From contig QCLK01000003.1 of the NCBI GenBank assembly GCA_003214615.1, positions 62,001 through 126,000 on the forward strand: a stretch of DNA of 64,000 nucleotides, in the 5' to 3' direction. Below, piece by piece: positions 32,335 through 42,008 of this stretch. The stretch comes from Pelagibacteraceae bacterium AG-414-E02. Its GTDB lineage: Bacteria > Pseudomonadota > Alphaproteobacteria > Pelagibacterales > Pelagibacteraceae. Positions within the stretch are counted from its first letter, which is position 1. Every line of letters begins with the position of its first letter. Below the pieces are notes generated by a model. The model had not been told where the DNA came from and searched no databases. It saw only the letters and a list, made by a program, of their open reading frames with translations. A program made the translations under genes and the position numbers.

Positions 32335-33935
32335 TAATTATTTGCAGGAGCTTTTTCCTTATAAAGTTTATAATCTAGGCTATCAATTAATGCCTTAAAT
32401 GAAGCCTCAATGATGTTTGGAGAAACACCAATTGTAAACCAACTTTTACCTTCTCTGTCTGTGCTTTCAATAGAAACTCGAGTTGTAGCATTTGTTCCAG
32501 TATTTAAAATTCTAACCTTATAATCAACCAATTTTAAATCTTTTAAATATTTAGAATATTTTCCTACTTTATCTACATTTGACCTTATTGCATTATCTAA
32601 TGCATTAACTGGACCATTTCCTGATCCTTCACAAACTATTTCTTTTCCATCAACTAAAATATGTGCTTTCGCAAAAGAATTAATTTTGTCCTTTGAATCT
32701 TTTTTAACTGAAACATCATATTTAGAAATTGTTAAATATTTTGGTATCTCTCCTAGAAGTCTTCTGGCTAATAATTCAAACGATGCATCAGCACCATCAT
32801 ATGAGTATCCTACAAATTCTCTATCTTTGACTTCATTTAATAAAGTTTGAACTTTGGGATCATTTTTATCAATTTTAATTCCATATTTATTAAGTCTCGA
32901 CATAATATTTGATTTGCCTGCCTGATCAGAAACAATAATGTTTCTAACATTCCCTACCAAACTAGGGTCGATATGCTCATATGTTTTTGGATCTTTTGAA
33001 ACAGCGGAGACATGTAAACCTCCTTTATGTGCAAAAGCTGAAGGTCCTACGTAGGCAGCTCTTCTGTTTGATTTTCTATTTAAAATTTCGTCTAATAACC
33101 TAGAGCACTCTGTTAATGTTTTAACTTTTTCATTATTTATTTTTATTTCAAAATTATCAGAAAAAGATTTTTTTAAAGTCAATGATGGAATCAAAGATAT
33201 TAAATTTGCATTCCCGCATCTTTCCCCAAGTCCATTTATTGTACCTTGAACTTGGCGTACTCCCGCTAAAACAGCAGTTAGGGAATTTGCTACAGCATTT
33301 TCTGTATCATTGTGAGCATGAATACCAAGATTCTTTCCTGGAATTTTTTTGCTTACTTTAGAAACAATTTCTCCCACTTCATTAGGTAAAGTACCACCAT
33401 TTGTATCACAAAGAACGATCCATCTGGCACCCTCATCAAAGGCTGTTTTTATACAAGCTAACGCATACTCTGGATTCTTTTTATATCCATCAAAAAAGTG
33501 TTCTGCATCAAACATAAATTCTCTTTTATTTTTAATAAATAACTTCGCAGATTCTTTAATGTTTTCTAAATTTTCTTCTTTAGTAATACCTAATGCTACA
33601 TCAACATGAAAATCCCAAGATTTTCCAACCAAGCAAATCGCTGATGCCTTGGTATTTAATAAAGCTGAAAGCCCAGGATCATTTTCAGCACTTCTTCCTG
33701 CTTTTTTTGTCATACCAAAAGCAGTTAGAATTGTATTTTCTAATTTTGGTGGATTGTTAAAAAAATTTGTATCTAAAGTGTTAGCTCCAGGCCAACCCCC
33801 TTCTAAATAATCTACACCAAGATTTGATAAAGCTTTTGCTATTTTTTTTTTATCATCAATAGAGAAATTTACCCCTTCTGTTTGGGCTCCATCTCTGAGT
33901 GTAGTATCAAAAATATATATCTTTTCTTTGCTCAT
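32334..33935 (-). CDS. cimA: Citramalate synthase
   Basis: Condenses pyruvate with acetyl-CoA to (R)-citramalate, an entry to isoleucine synthesis that bypasses threonine. It is 533 residues. The DRE-TIM barrel shows FDTTLRDGAQTEGVNFS and IHAHNDTENAVANSL with metal-binding His residues. The C-terminal regulatory LeuA dimer domain (about 400-533) has GNGPVNALDNAIR. The TLRDGAQTEGV start fits the cimA-type of the isopropylmalate synthase family more than LeuA. It overlaps cysS by 4 nt. Confidence 0.85.
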   Translation of the reverse strand: MSKEKIYIFDTTLRDGAQTEGVNFSIDDKKKIAKALSNLGVDYLEGGWPGANTLDTNFFNNPPKLENTILTAFGMTKKAGRSAENDPGLSALLNTKASAICLVGKSWDFHVDVALGITKEENLENIKESAKLFIKNKREFMFDAEHFFDGYKKNPEYALACIKTAFDEGARWIVLCDTNGGTLPNEVGEIVSKVSKKIPGKNLGIHAHNDTENAVANSLTAVLAGVRQVQGTINGLGERCGNANLISLIPSLTLKKSFSDNFEIKINNEKVKTLTECSRLLDEILNRKSNRRAAYVGPSAFAHKGGLHVSAVSKDPKTYEHIDPSLVGNVRNIIVSDQAGKSNIMSRLNKYGIKIDKNDPKVQTLLNEVKDREFVGYSYDGADASFELLARRLLGEIPKYLTISKYDVSVKKDSKDKINSFAKAHILVDGKEIVCEGSGNGPVNALDNAIRSNVDKVGKYSKYLKDLKLVDYKVRILNTGTNATTRVSIESTDREGKSWFTIGVSPNIIEASFKALIDSLDYKLYKEKAPANN

Positions 33936-35290
33936 TTATATTTCCATAATGTTTTTTCTTGCTTATCTTCGATAACAACGCCATTATCTTCTAGTTCTTT
34001 TCTTATAATATCTGCCAATTTATAATTTCCCTTTTTTCTAGCTTCTTTTCTGTCTTTAATTTTTTGATTAATAAAGTTTTCGTCAATTTTCACTCTAGAT
34101 TTTTTAAAATTTTCCCATGATTGTTTATCTTCCTCAAGCAGGCCAATTTGTTGACAAGCTGATAAAAATTTGACTTTGGATGACTTGTTTCCTTTAGATG
34201 ACTCATCATAAAGTGAATGTAGTTTAGCTATATACTCTGGAGTATTCAGGTCCTCTTGGAGAGGTTGAAGGACATCATCTCTTAATTCTTCTGAATTAAT
34301 TTTATCAAATTGACCATACCACTTATCTAATGTGTTTTGACTTTCCTTAATTAATTTTTCATTCCAATCAAGAGGTTGTTTATAATGTGAACTTAGTAGA
34401 GCAAGTCTAACAACTTGACCATTTATATTTTTCCTAAGTTTATTAATAGTCACAATATTACCTATAGACTTTGACATTTTTTCTTTATCGAAAGTAACAA
34501 ATCCATTATGTAACCAATAGTTTGCAAAATTTTCAGTTCTGTTAGCACAACAAGATTGTGCAATTTCATTTTCATGATGTGGAAAAACAAGATCAAGACC
34601 ACCACCGTGTATATCAAATTGTTTACCTAAAAATTTTTCACTCATGACCGAACATTCTAAATGCCATCCTGGTCGCCCCCTGCCCCAAGGAGAATCCCAA
34701 CCTGGATCTTTTTCATCTGAGGGTTTCCAAAGAACAAAATCAAGTGGATCCTTTTTATACTTCGAAACTTCTACCCTTGAACCAGCAACAAGTTGTTCTG
34801 AATTTTTGTTCGACAACTTTCCATATTTTTTAAATGAAGAAACTGAAAAATAAACATGTTTTTTATTTTCATAAGCATGCTTATTTTTTAATAGATTCGA
34901 AACCATATCTATCATTCCTTTAATATGCTCTGTGGCTTTAGGTTCAAATGTTGGATTTAAACAATTTAAATACCTGCAATCATCGTGAAAACTTTTGGTT
35001 ATTGTTTCTGTTAATTCCTTAATACTCTTCTGATATTTTTTTGATGCTTCAATAATTTTGTCATCTATGTCAGTAATATTTCTTACATAGGTAACCTTGT
35101 TTTTTCCATAAAGACTTTGCAAAAGTCTAAACAAAACATCAAAGACAACTAATGGTCTAGCATTACCGATATGGGGAAAATCATATACTGTTGGCCCACA
35201 AACATACATGCCCACCTTATTACTGTCTAACGAAACAAATTTTTCTTTTTTGTTTGACAAAGTATTAAAAAAATTTAAATTTTTATTCAT
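33932..35290 (-). CDS. cysS: Cysteinyl-tRNA synthetase
   Basis: Charges tRNA-Cys. It is 452 residues of class Ia. The HIGH-type motif is in YVCGPTVYDFPHIGNAR (about 31-47), the zinc site includes that Cys plus a HLECS and HHENEIAQ element, and KMSKSIGN is the KMSKS motif. It overlaps nadE by 8 nt and cimA by 4 nt. Confidence 0.97.
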   Translation of the reverse strand: MNKNLNFFNTLSNKKEKFVSLDSNKVGMYVCGPTVYDFPHIGNARPLVVFDVLFRLLQSLYGKNKVTYVRNITDIDDKIIEASKKYQKSIKELTETITKSFHDDCRYLNCLNPTFEPKATEHIKGMIDMVSNLLKNKHAYENKKHVYFSVSSFKKYGKLSNKNSEQLVAGSRVEVSKYKKDPLDFVLWKPSDEKDPGWDSPWGRGRPGWHLECSVMSEKFLGKQFDIHGGGLDLVFPHHENEIAQSCCANRTENFANYWLHNGFVTFDKEKMSKSIGNIVTINKLRKNINGQVVRLALLSSHYKQPLDWNEKLIKESQNTLDKWYGQFDKINSEELRDDVLQPLQEDLNTPEYIAKLHSLYDESSKGNKSSKVKFLSACQQIGLLEEDKQSWENFKKSRVKIDENFINQKIKDRKEARKKGNYKLADIIRKELEDNGVVIEDKQEKTLWKYK

Positions 35291-36023
35291 CTTTCATTTT
35301 GCATACAGGAATTGGATTCATTTTATGCAAATTCCTTTTTCTTATTTCTAAATATTTTTTGTGATTTTTATTTGAAGAATCTTTCATAGCATCCTCTAAT
35401 TCTTTATATGACATACCAAGCTGATTTACATCTGTTCTACCATCATCCCACAATCCGTCTGTCGGTTGCGCATCAACAATTTCTTTTAAAATTCCCAAAT
35501 TTTTTCCCATTTCCCAAACTTGAGATTTACTGCAATCTGCTATTGGTGAAATATCTACACCTCCATCACCATATTTTGTATAAAATCCAACACCAAAATC
35601 CTCTACTTTATTGCCTGTGCCCACAACAATACCGTTGCTTGAAGCTGCAATTTGATAAAGCGTTACCATTCGTAGTCGAGCTCTAGAGTTTGCATACCCA
35701 TGATCATTATCAAACTTATTTAAAGAATTGTTAAATGATTTAAAAAGATTATCTAAATCAACCAAATGTCCTTCCACATTTTTAAATTTTTTTTTAAGCC
35801 ACTCTTGATGTTTCAAACTTAAACTATGTTGTTGTTTTATTTGTTTTATAGGCATTGAAACAACAATAGTTTTTTTTCCAGTAAGTGCACATATTGTGCT
35901 TGTGACTGATGAGTCAATTCCTCCAGATATTCCTATAACTAAAGAATCGGGTTCTTTGTGCATTGACTTACAGTAATCAGATATCCAACTTTTTATATAA
36001 TTAATTCTTTCTGATGTTTGCAT
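35283..36023 (-). CDS. nadE: NAD synthetase, ammonia-dependent type
   Basis: Final step of NAD synthesis, amidating nicotinate adenine dinucleotide. It is 246 residues with the P-loop GISGGIDSSVTS (about 30-41) and the VVGTGNKVEDFGVGFYTKYGDGG segment. There is no glutaminase domain, so it should use ammonia directly. It heads the small operon nadE-cysS-cimA-trmJ. Confidence 0.93.
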   Translation of the reverse strand: MQTSERINYIKSWISDYCKSMHKEPDSLVIGISGGIDSSVTSTICALTGKKTIVVSMPIKQIKQQHSLSLKHQEWLKKKFKNVEGHLVDLDNLFKSFNNSLNKFDNDHGYANSRARLRMVTLYQIAASSNGIVVGTGNKVEDFGVGFYTKYGDGGVDISPIADCSKSQVWEMGKNLGILKEIVDAQPTDGLWDDGRTDVNQLGMSYKELEDAMKDSSNKNHKKYLEIRKRNLHKMNPIPVCKMKDE

Positions 36024-36075
36024 AAATATTAATATCCTATTCTTAAAATAGATCTTAATAATTAAAATTCAATTA

Positions 36076-37461
36076 TTAAGATGCGGCTTTAATTATATTC
36101 TTTGAATATTGGGAGTTTTTCTTAATTTCATCAGAAATTAAGAATGCTAGTTCTAATGCTTGATTTGCATTTAATCTAGGATCGCAATGAGTATGGTATC
36201 TATGAGACAAATCTTTCTCTGATATTCTTTGGGCTCCACCAGTACATTCTGTAACGTCTTGCCCTGTCATTTCTATATGAAGCCCGCCAGCATAACTTCC
36301 TTCTGCTTTATGAACTCCAAATACTCTTTTTACTTCTTTCACAACATTATTAAACGGTCTAGTTTTAAACCCTGTTGCTGATTTGATTGTGTTTCCATGC
36401 ATTGGATCACAAGACCATACTACATTAAGACCTTCCTTTTTAATCGATCTAATTAATTTTGGTAAATGTTTTTCAACATTATCTGCACCAAATCTTGATA
36501 TAAGAGTTATTCTTCCTAATTCATTTTTTGGATTTAAAATATTGCAAAGCTTAATTAGTTCAGAATCTTTTAGGGTCGGGCCACACTTAATTCCGATTGG
36601 ATTTTCAATTCCTCTACAAAATTCTACATGTCCACCGTCTGGTTGTCTGGTCCTATCACCTATCCAAACAAAATGAGCTGAGGTATCATGGTATGATCCA
36701 GAAGTTGAATCTATCCTTGTCATCGATTGTTCAAAAGGCAGCAGTAAGGCTTCGTGCGAAGTATAAAAATTTACGGTTCTCAACCTCCTATTGTGATCTG
36801 GGTGTAAACCGCATGCTTCTATGAAAGATAATGCATCGCTTATCTTATCTTCAATTTCTTTAAATTTTTTTCCTTCAGGACTTTTTTTTATAAATCCTAA
36901 ATTCCATAAATGAATTTTTTTTAAATCTGCAAAACCACCTTGCGAAAGTGCTCTTAATAAATTTAAAGTTGAAGCTGCTTGTGAATATGCTTTAAATAAT
37001 CTTTTTGGATCAGGCTTTCTGGCTTTTTCACTAAACTCAATTCCATTTATATTGTCTCCCAAATATGTTGGAAGTTCTTTACCGTCTTTTACTTCAACAG
37101 GTGAACTTCTAGGTTTAGAAAACTGCCCAGCTATTCTTCCTACTTTAATCACTGGTAAAGATGCGGAGAAGGTCATGACTAAAGCCATTTGTAAAATCAC
37201 TTTAAAAGTATCTCTTATATTATCTGGATGAAATTCTGCAAAACTTTCAGCGCAGTCTCCTCCTTGTAAAAGGAAAGCTTTTCCTTCAGCAACTTGCCCT
37301 AATGATTTTTTAAGCGTTCTTGTTTCACCTGCAAAAACTAAAGGTGGAAACGAACTTACTTTTTTTAAAACTTTAGCAAGCTCCTTCTCATCCTCATATT
37401 TAGGGATGTGTTTTACAGGATAATTTCTCCAACTATTTAATGTCCATTTTTTCATGTTCAA
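36076..37461 (-). CDS. aroG: DAHP synthase, class II (plant type)
   Basis: Condenses phosphoenolpyruvate and erythrose-4-phosphate, the first step of the shikimate pathway. It is 461 residues. The class II pattern is clear: FAGETRTLKKSLGQVAEGKAFLLQGGDCAESF and WSCDPMHGNTI, with a manganese-binding Cys/His/Glu set. Its promoter faces left from the divergent pgl region. No leader-peptide attenuator is visible. Confidence 0.94.
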   Translation of the reverse strand: MNMKKWTLNSWRNYPVKHIPKYEDEKELAKVLKKVSSFPPLVFAGETRTLKKSLGQVAEGKAFLLQGGDCAESFAEFHPDNIRDTFKVILQMALVMTFSASLPVIKVGRIAGQFSKPRSSPVEVKDGKELPTYLGDNINGIEFSEKARKPDPKRLFKAYSQAASTLNLLRALSQGGFADLKKIHLWNLGFIKKSPEGKKFKEIEDKISDALSFIEACGLHPDHNRRLRTVNFYTSHEALLLPFEQSMTRIDSTSGSYHDTSAHFVWIGDRTRQPDGGHVEFCRGIENPIGIKCGPTLKDSELIKLCNILNPKNELGRITLISRFGADNVEKHLPKLIRSIKKEGLNVVWSCDPMHGNTIKSATGFKTRPFNNVVKEVKRVFGVHKAEGSYAGGLHIEMTGQDVTECTGGAQRISEKDLSHRYHTHCDPRLNANQALELAFLISDEIKKNSQYSKNIIKAAS

Positions 37462-37470
37462 CCTATGGTC

Positions 37471-37499
37471 TATATAAGGTATACAATTAAAAAAACCAA
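37471..37499 (-). promoter_or_regulatory. Candidate promoter of aroG
   Basis: On the minus strand TTGGTT (37494-37499) is followed after exactly 17 nt by TATATA (37471-37476), 9 nt before the aroG start codon region. It lies in the 65-nt divergent gap between aroG and pgl, which would give a very short leader. Confidence 0.5.
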
Positions 37500-37526
37500 G
37501 TTAGAATATACAACTTATGTAATAAA

Positions 37527-38207
37527 ATGGCCAAATTTGCAAAAATTATTCACCAAAATAACGAAATTTTTTTAATAAAAAAATTTATAAGATTGTTTGA
37601 GTCAAAAATAAGGAATATTGGAAAAAAAAGATTTTCCTTTGTTTTAACTGGAGGGGAAAGTCCAATAAAACTTTATAAACATTTAGCTAAAAATAAAAAT
37701 ATACCTTGGAAAAAGATCGATTTTTTTATTGGAGATGAAAGATATATAAATGAGAATTCAAAAAATTCGAATATTAAAATGTGTAAAAAATATTTACTCG
37801 ATAAAATTAATATCTCGGACAATCAGATATATAAAATTTCCACAAATAAAAAATCAATCAAAAATAGTGTTGAGGATTATAATATAAAAATAAATAAATA
37901 TTTTTCAAACAATAAAGTAGTTTTTGATTTAATTTTATTAGGAATTGGCAAAGATGGTCATATAGCTTCATTATTTAAAAATAATATTAGAAAAAAAAAT
38001 AACAAAATTGTTAATTATGTTGAAAGAAAAGATTTCATGCGAATTACACTAACTTTAAAATGTATCAATAATAGTAAGTCAATATTTTTATGGGCTCCAG
38101 GAAAAGAAAAAGCAGAGATCATTAAAAAAATACTGTCCGATAAAAAATTAAAATATCCTGCTTCTTACTTAAAAAAAAAAAATAACTTTTTATTCCACTG
38201 TAACTGA
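37527..38207 (+). CDS. pgl: 6-phosphogluconolactonase
   Basis: Hydrolyses 6-phosphogluconolactone in the oxidative pentose phosphate or Entner-Doudoroff route. It is 226 residues with VLTGGESPIKLYKHL, IDFFIGDERYINENSKNSN and LLGIGKDGHIASLF, the SIS/NagB-like elements. No zwf or edd is present in the window. Its last 18 nt overlap the end of glmS tail to tail. Confidence 0.85.
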   Translation: MAKFAKIIHQNNEIFLIKKFIRLFESKIRNIGKKRFSFVLTGGESPIKLYKHLAKNKNIPWKKIDFFIGDERYINENSKNSNIKMCKKYLLDKINISDNQIYKISTNKKSIKNSVEDYNIKINKYFSNNKVVFDLILLGIGKDGHIASLFKNNIRKKNNKIVNYVERKDFMRITLTLKCINNSKSIFLWAPGKEKAEIIKKILSDKKLKYPASYLKKKNNFLFHCN

Positions 38208-40007
38208 CTTTGCTAAATTTCTAGGTTTATCAATATTGCAATTTTTTAATGAGGCTACATGATAAGCTAAAAGTTGTAATGGAACTGTCATAAGAAAAGG
38301 GGTTAAATGATCATCTGTATTTGGAATTTTTAGTGTTGATCGAACGTTTTCGCTAATTACATTATTATATTCGTTTGTTATTAAAATAACCTTTCCTCCC
38401 CTTGCAATAACTTCCTGCATATTTGAAATAGTTTTTTCGTAATATCTGTCTTTAGGAGCTAAGATTACAACAGGTAAACCTTCCTCTATCAACGCTAAGG
38501 GACCATGTTTCATTTCTCCTGCTGGATATCCTTCAGCATGTAAATAAGATAGTTCTTTTAATTTTAAAGCTCCTTCCAAAGCTATAGGAAAAGACAAACC
38601 TCTACCCAAAAAAATAGCTCCTTTTGCTTTTAAAAAGTCTTTTGCAATAACTTGGATTTTGTCCTGAAATTTCAAAGTTTTTTTAATTAAATCAGGTAAA
38701 TTTTTAAGTTCGTTTATTTTTTTTGTATATTCTGCTTTATTTATATCTTTTCTAATTTCAGAAATCTTAATTGATAAAATATAAAGGACTAGCATTTGTC
38801 CTATGAAAGCCTTTGTAGACGCAACGCCTATTTCTGGACCAGCATGTATAGGCAAAACAAAATCAGATGATCTTGCTATAGAACTTTCTACAACGTTCAC
38901 AATTGAACAAGTTTTCATATTATTTTTTTTACATAAATCAAGAGCAGCAAGTGTGTCAGCGGTTTCACCTGATTGTGACACAAAAACATATAAGTTCTTT
39001 TTATGAAATTTAATTTTTCTATATCTAAATTCAGAAGCAACATCAATTTCGATTGAAATATTAGTAAATTCTTCAAACCAATATTTTGCAGCAATGCATG
39101 AATGGTAAGCAGTTCCACAACCAATTAGCACTATTTTTTTAATTTCTTCAGGTTTAACAGGAAAGTTGTACAAATTTATTTCTTTTCTTAGTTGATCAAC
39201 ATATTCCTTGATGCATGTTTTTGCAGTAATATTTTGTTCATTAATTTCCTTAGACATGAAATCTTTATAATCCCCTTTTTCTGCTATGTTTTTGTCATCA
39301 GATAACATTAAAATTTCTTTATTTACTTTTTTATTTTTTGAATTATAAAATTCTACTTTGTTATTAGTTAAAATACACACATCACCATCATCTAAATAAG
39401 TAATCTTATTAGTCATTGATTTAAGAGCATAGGAATCTGAACCTAAATAATTTTCTTCTGGACCATATCCAACAGCTAAAGGGCTTCCTCTCCTAGCTCC
39501 AACTACAATGTCATTGTATTTTTTGAAAATAATACCAAGTGCAAAGCTTCCGTTTAACTTTTCTAAAGTTTTATTAATTGCATTAATTAAATTAAAATCT
39601 TTTAAAAAATCAGTTAAAAGAAAAGTTATAACTTCTGTGTCTGTTTGTGACTTAAATTTATATCCTTTTTTTTCCAAATTTTTTTTTAATTCATCTGAAT
39701 TTTCAATAATTCCGTTATGTACCACTGAAACTTCTTCTGATGAATGTGGATGAGCATTAATTTGGCTTGCGGCTCCATGGGTTGCCCATCGTACATGGCC
39801 AATTCCTAAAAATCCGTTTGAAGGATTTTTAAACAAAATTTTTTCTAAATTATCCACTCTTCCTGTGCATTTTTTTTCATCAATATTTCCATTTACAATT
39901 GTAGCAATACCGGCTGAATCATAACCTCTATACTCCAATCTTTTTAAAGACTGGATTATATTTGCTGTTACAGATTTATTACTTGCTATACCTATTATTC
40001 CACACAT
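38190..40007 (-). CDS. glmS: Glutamine-fructose-6-phosphate aminotransferase
   Basis: Makes glucosamine-6-phosphate for cell-wall and lipid A synthesis. It is 605 residues. The N-terminal glutaminase begins with the nucleophile in MCGIIGIAS, with RWATHGAASQINAHPH. Two SIS domains follow (VSQSGETADTLAALDL; EGALKLKELSYLHAEGYPAGEMKHGPLALI). It starts 2 nt after the half-length glmU. I see no glmS ribozyme upstream. Confidence 0.97.
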   Translation of the reverse strand: MCGIIGIASNKSVTANIIQSLKRLEYRGYDSAGIATIVNGNIDEKKCTGRVDNLEKILFKNPSNGFLGIGHVRWATHGAASQINAHPHSSEEVSVVHNGIIENSDELKKNLEKKGYKFKSQTDTEVITFLLTDFLKDFNLINAINKTLEKLNGSFALGIIFKKYNDIVVGARRGSPLAVGYGPEENYLGSDSYALKSMTNKITYLDDGDVCILTNNKVEFYNSKNKKVNKEILMLSDDKNIAEKGDYKDFMSKEINEQNITAKTCIKEYVDQLRKEINLYNFPVKPEEIKKIVLIGCGTAYHSCIAAKYWFEEFTNISIEIDVASEFRYRKIKFHKKNLYVFVSQSGETADTLAALDLCKKNNMKTCSIVNVVESSIARSSDFVLPIHAGPEIGVASTKAFIGQMLVLYILSIKISEIRKDINKAEYTKKINELKNLPDLIKKTLKFQDKIQVIAKDFLKAKGAIFLGRGLSFPIALEGALKLKELSYLHAEGYPAGEMKHGPLALIEEGLPVVILAPKDRYYEKTISNMQEVIARGGKVILITNEYNNVISENVRSTLKIPNTDDHLTPFLMTVPLQLLAYHVASLKNCNIDKPRNLAKSVTVE

Positions 40008-40009
40008 TG

Positions 40010-40645
40010 TTATCTTTTATAATTTTTGACTTCTATTTGTTTAGATCTAGTTAAAGCAAGAGACTTATTTTTAACATTTTTTGTTAAGGCTGAACCTGCT
40101 CCCACTATAGCTTTTTTTCCTATTTGTATTGGGGCAACTAATGCTGTGTTTGAACCTATAAATGCCCCGTCTAAAATTTTAGTCTTATTTTTTCTTTTTC
40201 CGTCATAATTGCATGTGATAGTGCCAGCTCCAACATTAACATTTTTACCAATAAAGGTATCTCCAATATAAGATAGATGATTAATTTTTGAATTTTTTCC
40301 TATTTTACTTTTTTTAACCTCAACAAAATTTCCTACTCTTGAACCTTTTGATAAAAAAGATCCTGGTCTTATTCTAGAAAAAGGTCCCACATTTACATTT
40401 GCTTCTAACGTTGCATTTTCTATATGAGTAAAAGATAGAATCTCAACATTATTTCCAATTTTTGTTTTTTTTCCAATTACGACATATGGATTAATAATTA
40501 CATTTTTACCAAACTTTGTATCTTTAGATAAAAATACTGTCTCTGGGGATTTCAAGGTTACACCCTTTTTCATCGCCTGATTGCGTAATTTTTCTTGATT
40601 ATATTTTTCCATTAAAGCTATCTGCTTTTTGCTTATTGATGTCAT
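40010..40645 (-). CDS. glmU: GlmU acetyltransferase half, uridyltransferase domain absent
   Basis: It is 211 residues, against about 455 for bifunctional GlmU. From residue 7 it resembles the GlmU linker and then the C-terminal left-handed beta-helix: SRIRPGS (90-96), INHLSYIGD with catalytic His123, GAGTITCNYDGK (140-151). The pyrophosphorylase domain with its GXGTRM loop is not encoded upstream, as gph starts divergently 72 nt away. It should acetylate glucosamine-1-phosphate; UDP-GlcNAc formation needs another enzyme. It precedes glmS by 2 nt. Whether it is normal in this lineage cannot be seen here. Confidence 0.85.
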   Translation of the reverse strand: MTSISKKQIALMEKYNQEKLRNQAMKKGVTLKSPETVFLSKDTKFGKNVIINPYVVIGKKTKIGNNVEILSFTHIENATLEANVNVGPFSRIRPGSFLSKGSRVGNFVEVKKSKIGKNSKINHLSYIGDTFIGKNVNVGAGTITCNYDGKRKNKTKILDGAFIGSNTALVAPIQIGKKAIVGAGSALTKNVKNKSLALTRSKQIEVKNYKR

Positions 40646-40717
40646 TAAGATTTCTCTTTACATTAATATAAACTTTGAGATAACTCACAAAATATTTCTT
40701 TGTGCTACTTATATAAA

Positions 40718-41401
40718 ATGAGTCAAAAATTTACAGTATTGTTTGATTTAGATGGAACTTTGGTCAATACAGCTCCAGACCTTATGCATGCCCATAATTA
40801 TGTGATGAAAAAATATGGTTTCGATGAAAGAGAATTGTCTGACATAAAAAAACTTGCCGGAAGAGGTTCTAAAGTAATGTTAACTAGATCAATGCATGAA
40901 ATAGCTGAACTGTCTGGAAAAATAAAAAAAACAGATGATGTTGTAGAAAAAATGACGAAAGAATTTGTGGATTATTATAGCAAAAATATTCTTAAGGAAA
41001 GCACTCTTAAAGAAGGTGTTTTGAATTTTCTTGCATGGTGTAAAAAAAATTCTATTTCATTGGGAGTTTGTACAAACAAACAAGAACATTTATCTATTGA
41101 TCTCTTAAAAAAGATTAAAATTTATCATTTTTTTGACTATGTGGCTGGAGGAAATACTTTTGAGTATAATAAACCTGATCCAAGACATTTAACTAATACT
41201 ATAGAAATTATAGGAGGCAATATAAAAAAAAGTTTAATGATTGGAGATAGCGAAACAGATTCGAATGCTTCAAAAGCTGCTGATATACCTTTTATATTAA
41301 TAGAAGATGGTTATACAGAAAAGAAAACAAATGAGATATATCATAATCATTTATCGAAAGATTTTATTGGACTTGAAAAAATTGTTAAAAAATATCTATG
41401 A
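40718..41401 (+). CDS. gph: Phosphoglycolate phosphatase-like HAD hydrolase
   Basis: HAD-superfamily phosphatase of the Gph/PGP type, likely acting on phosphoglycolate. I start it at ATG 40718, the residue MSQKFTVLFDLDGTLVNTAPDL, rather than the upstream TTG that adds six odd residues. Motif I is FDLDGTLV, motif II VCTNK, motif III a lysine before PDPRH, and motif IV GDSETDSNAS. The length of 227 is typical. It overlaps the LysE gene in ATGA form. Confidence 0.85.
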   Translation: MSQKFTVLFDLDGTLVNTAPDLMHAHNYVMKKYGFDERELSDIKKLAGRGSKVMLTRSMHEIAELSGKIKKTDDVVEKMTKEFVDYYSKNILKESTLKEGVLNFLAWCKKNSISLGVCTNKQEHLSIDLLKKIKIYHFFDYVAGGNTFEYNKPDPRHLTNTIEIIGGNIKKSLMIGDSETDSNASKAADIPFILIEDGYTEKKTNEIYHNHLSKDFIGLEKIVKKYL

Positions 41402-41997
41402 TTGAATTTAAGCTTTTTTTTGCGCTTATAAGTTATTACTTTGTGATGTTTGCTACACCAGGACCAAACAATGCTATGTTGACAGCATCCGGTATTAAGT
41501 TTGGCTTTAAAAGAACACTTCCTCATATGTTTGGAATTCCTTTTGGTCACATAATTCAAATAACTCTGGTTTGTTTTGGTTTGGGTGCTTTATTTCAAAA
41601 ATTTCCAATTATTCAATTTTATCTTAAATGGCTCTGTTTTTTTTATTTACTATATCTTGGATGGAAAATTCTTGGATCTTTGTCTGATAGCAACAAAGAA
41701 AGTGGCAGACCTCTTAGATTTTATGAAGCTGCACTTTTTCAATTCATTAACCCTAAAGCCTGGGTAGTGGCTCTTACCGCAGCTACTGCTTTTTTTCCTA
41801 GTGAAGAGAATTTTATTATTGCTACAATGTTTGTTGCCGGTACTGCTCCATTTGTTTGTATTCCTGCAATAGCAATATGGGCACTTTTTGGGTCATCTAT
41901 AAAATTAATAATTCAAAATACTAAAATTAAAAAAATTATAGAATATTTATTAGCTTTATTATTAGTTGCTACAGCTGTTATAATCGTAATTGATTAA
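41398..41997 (+). CDS. LysE/RhtB family amino acid exporter
   Basis: A 199-residue inner-membrane protein with about six hydrophobic segments. The FATPGPNNAMLTASGIKFGFKRTLPHMFGIPFGH start and FQFINPKAWVVALTAATAFF are LysE/RhtB signatures. These carriers export amino acids such as threonine, homoserine or lysine; the substrate here is unknown. It is coupled to gph by a 4-nt overlap. Confidence 0.85.
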   Translation: MIEFKLFFALISYYFVMFATPGPNNAMLTASGIKFGFKRTLPHMFGIPFGHIIQITLVCFGLGALFQKFPIIQFYLKWLCFFYLLYLGWKILGSLSDSNKESGRPLRFYEAALFQFINPKAWVVALTAATAFFPSEENFIIATMFVAGTAPFVCIPAIAIWALFGSSIKLIIQNTKIKKIIEYLLALLLVATAVIIVID

Positions 41998-42008
41998 AAA
42001 TTTATGTT

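Noticed and set aside
40010-40645. glmU as a pseudogene remnant
   Set aside because: The remaining domain has all its motifs, no stop or frameshift and a tight operon link to glmS, so a functional half-protein is more likely.
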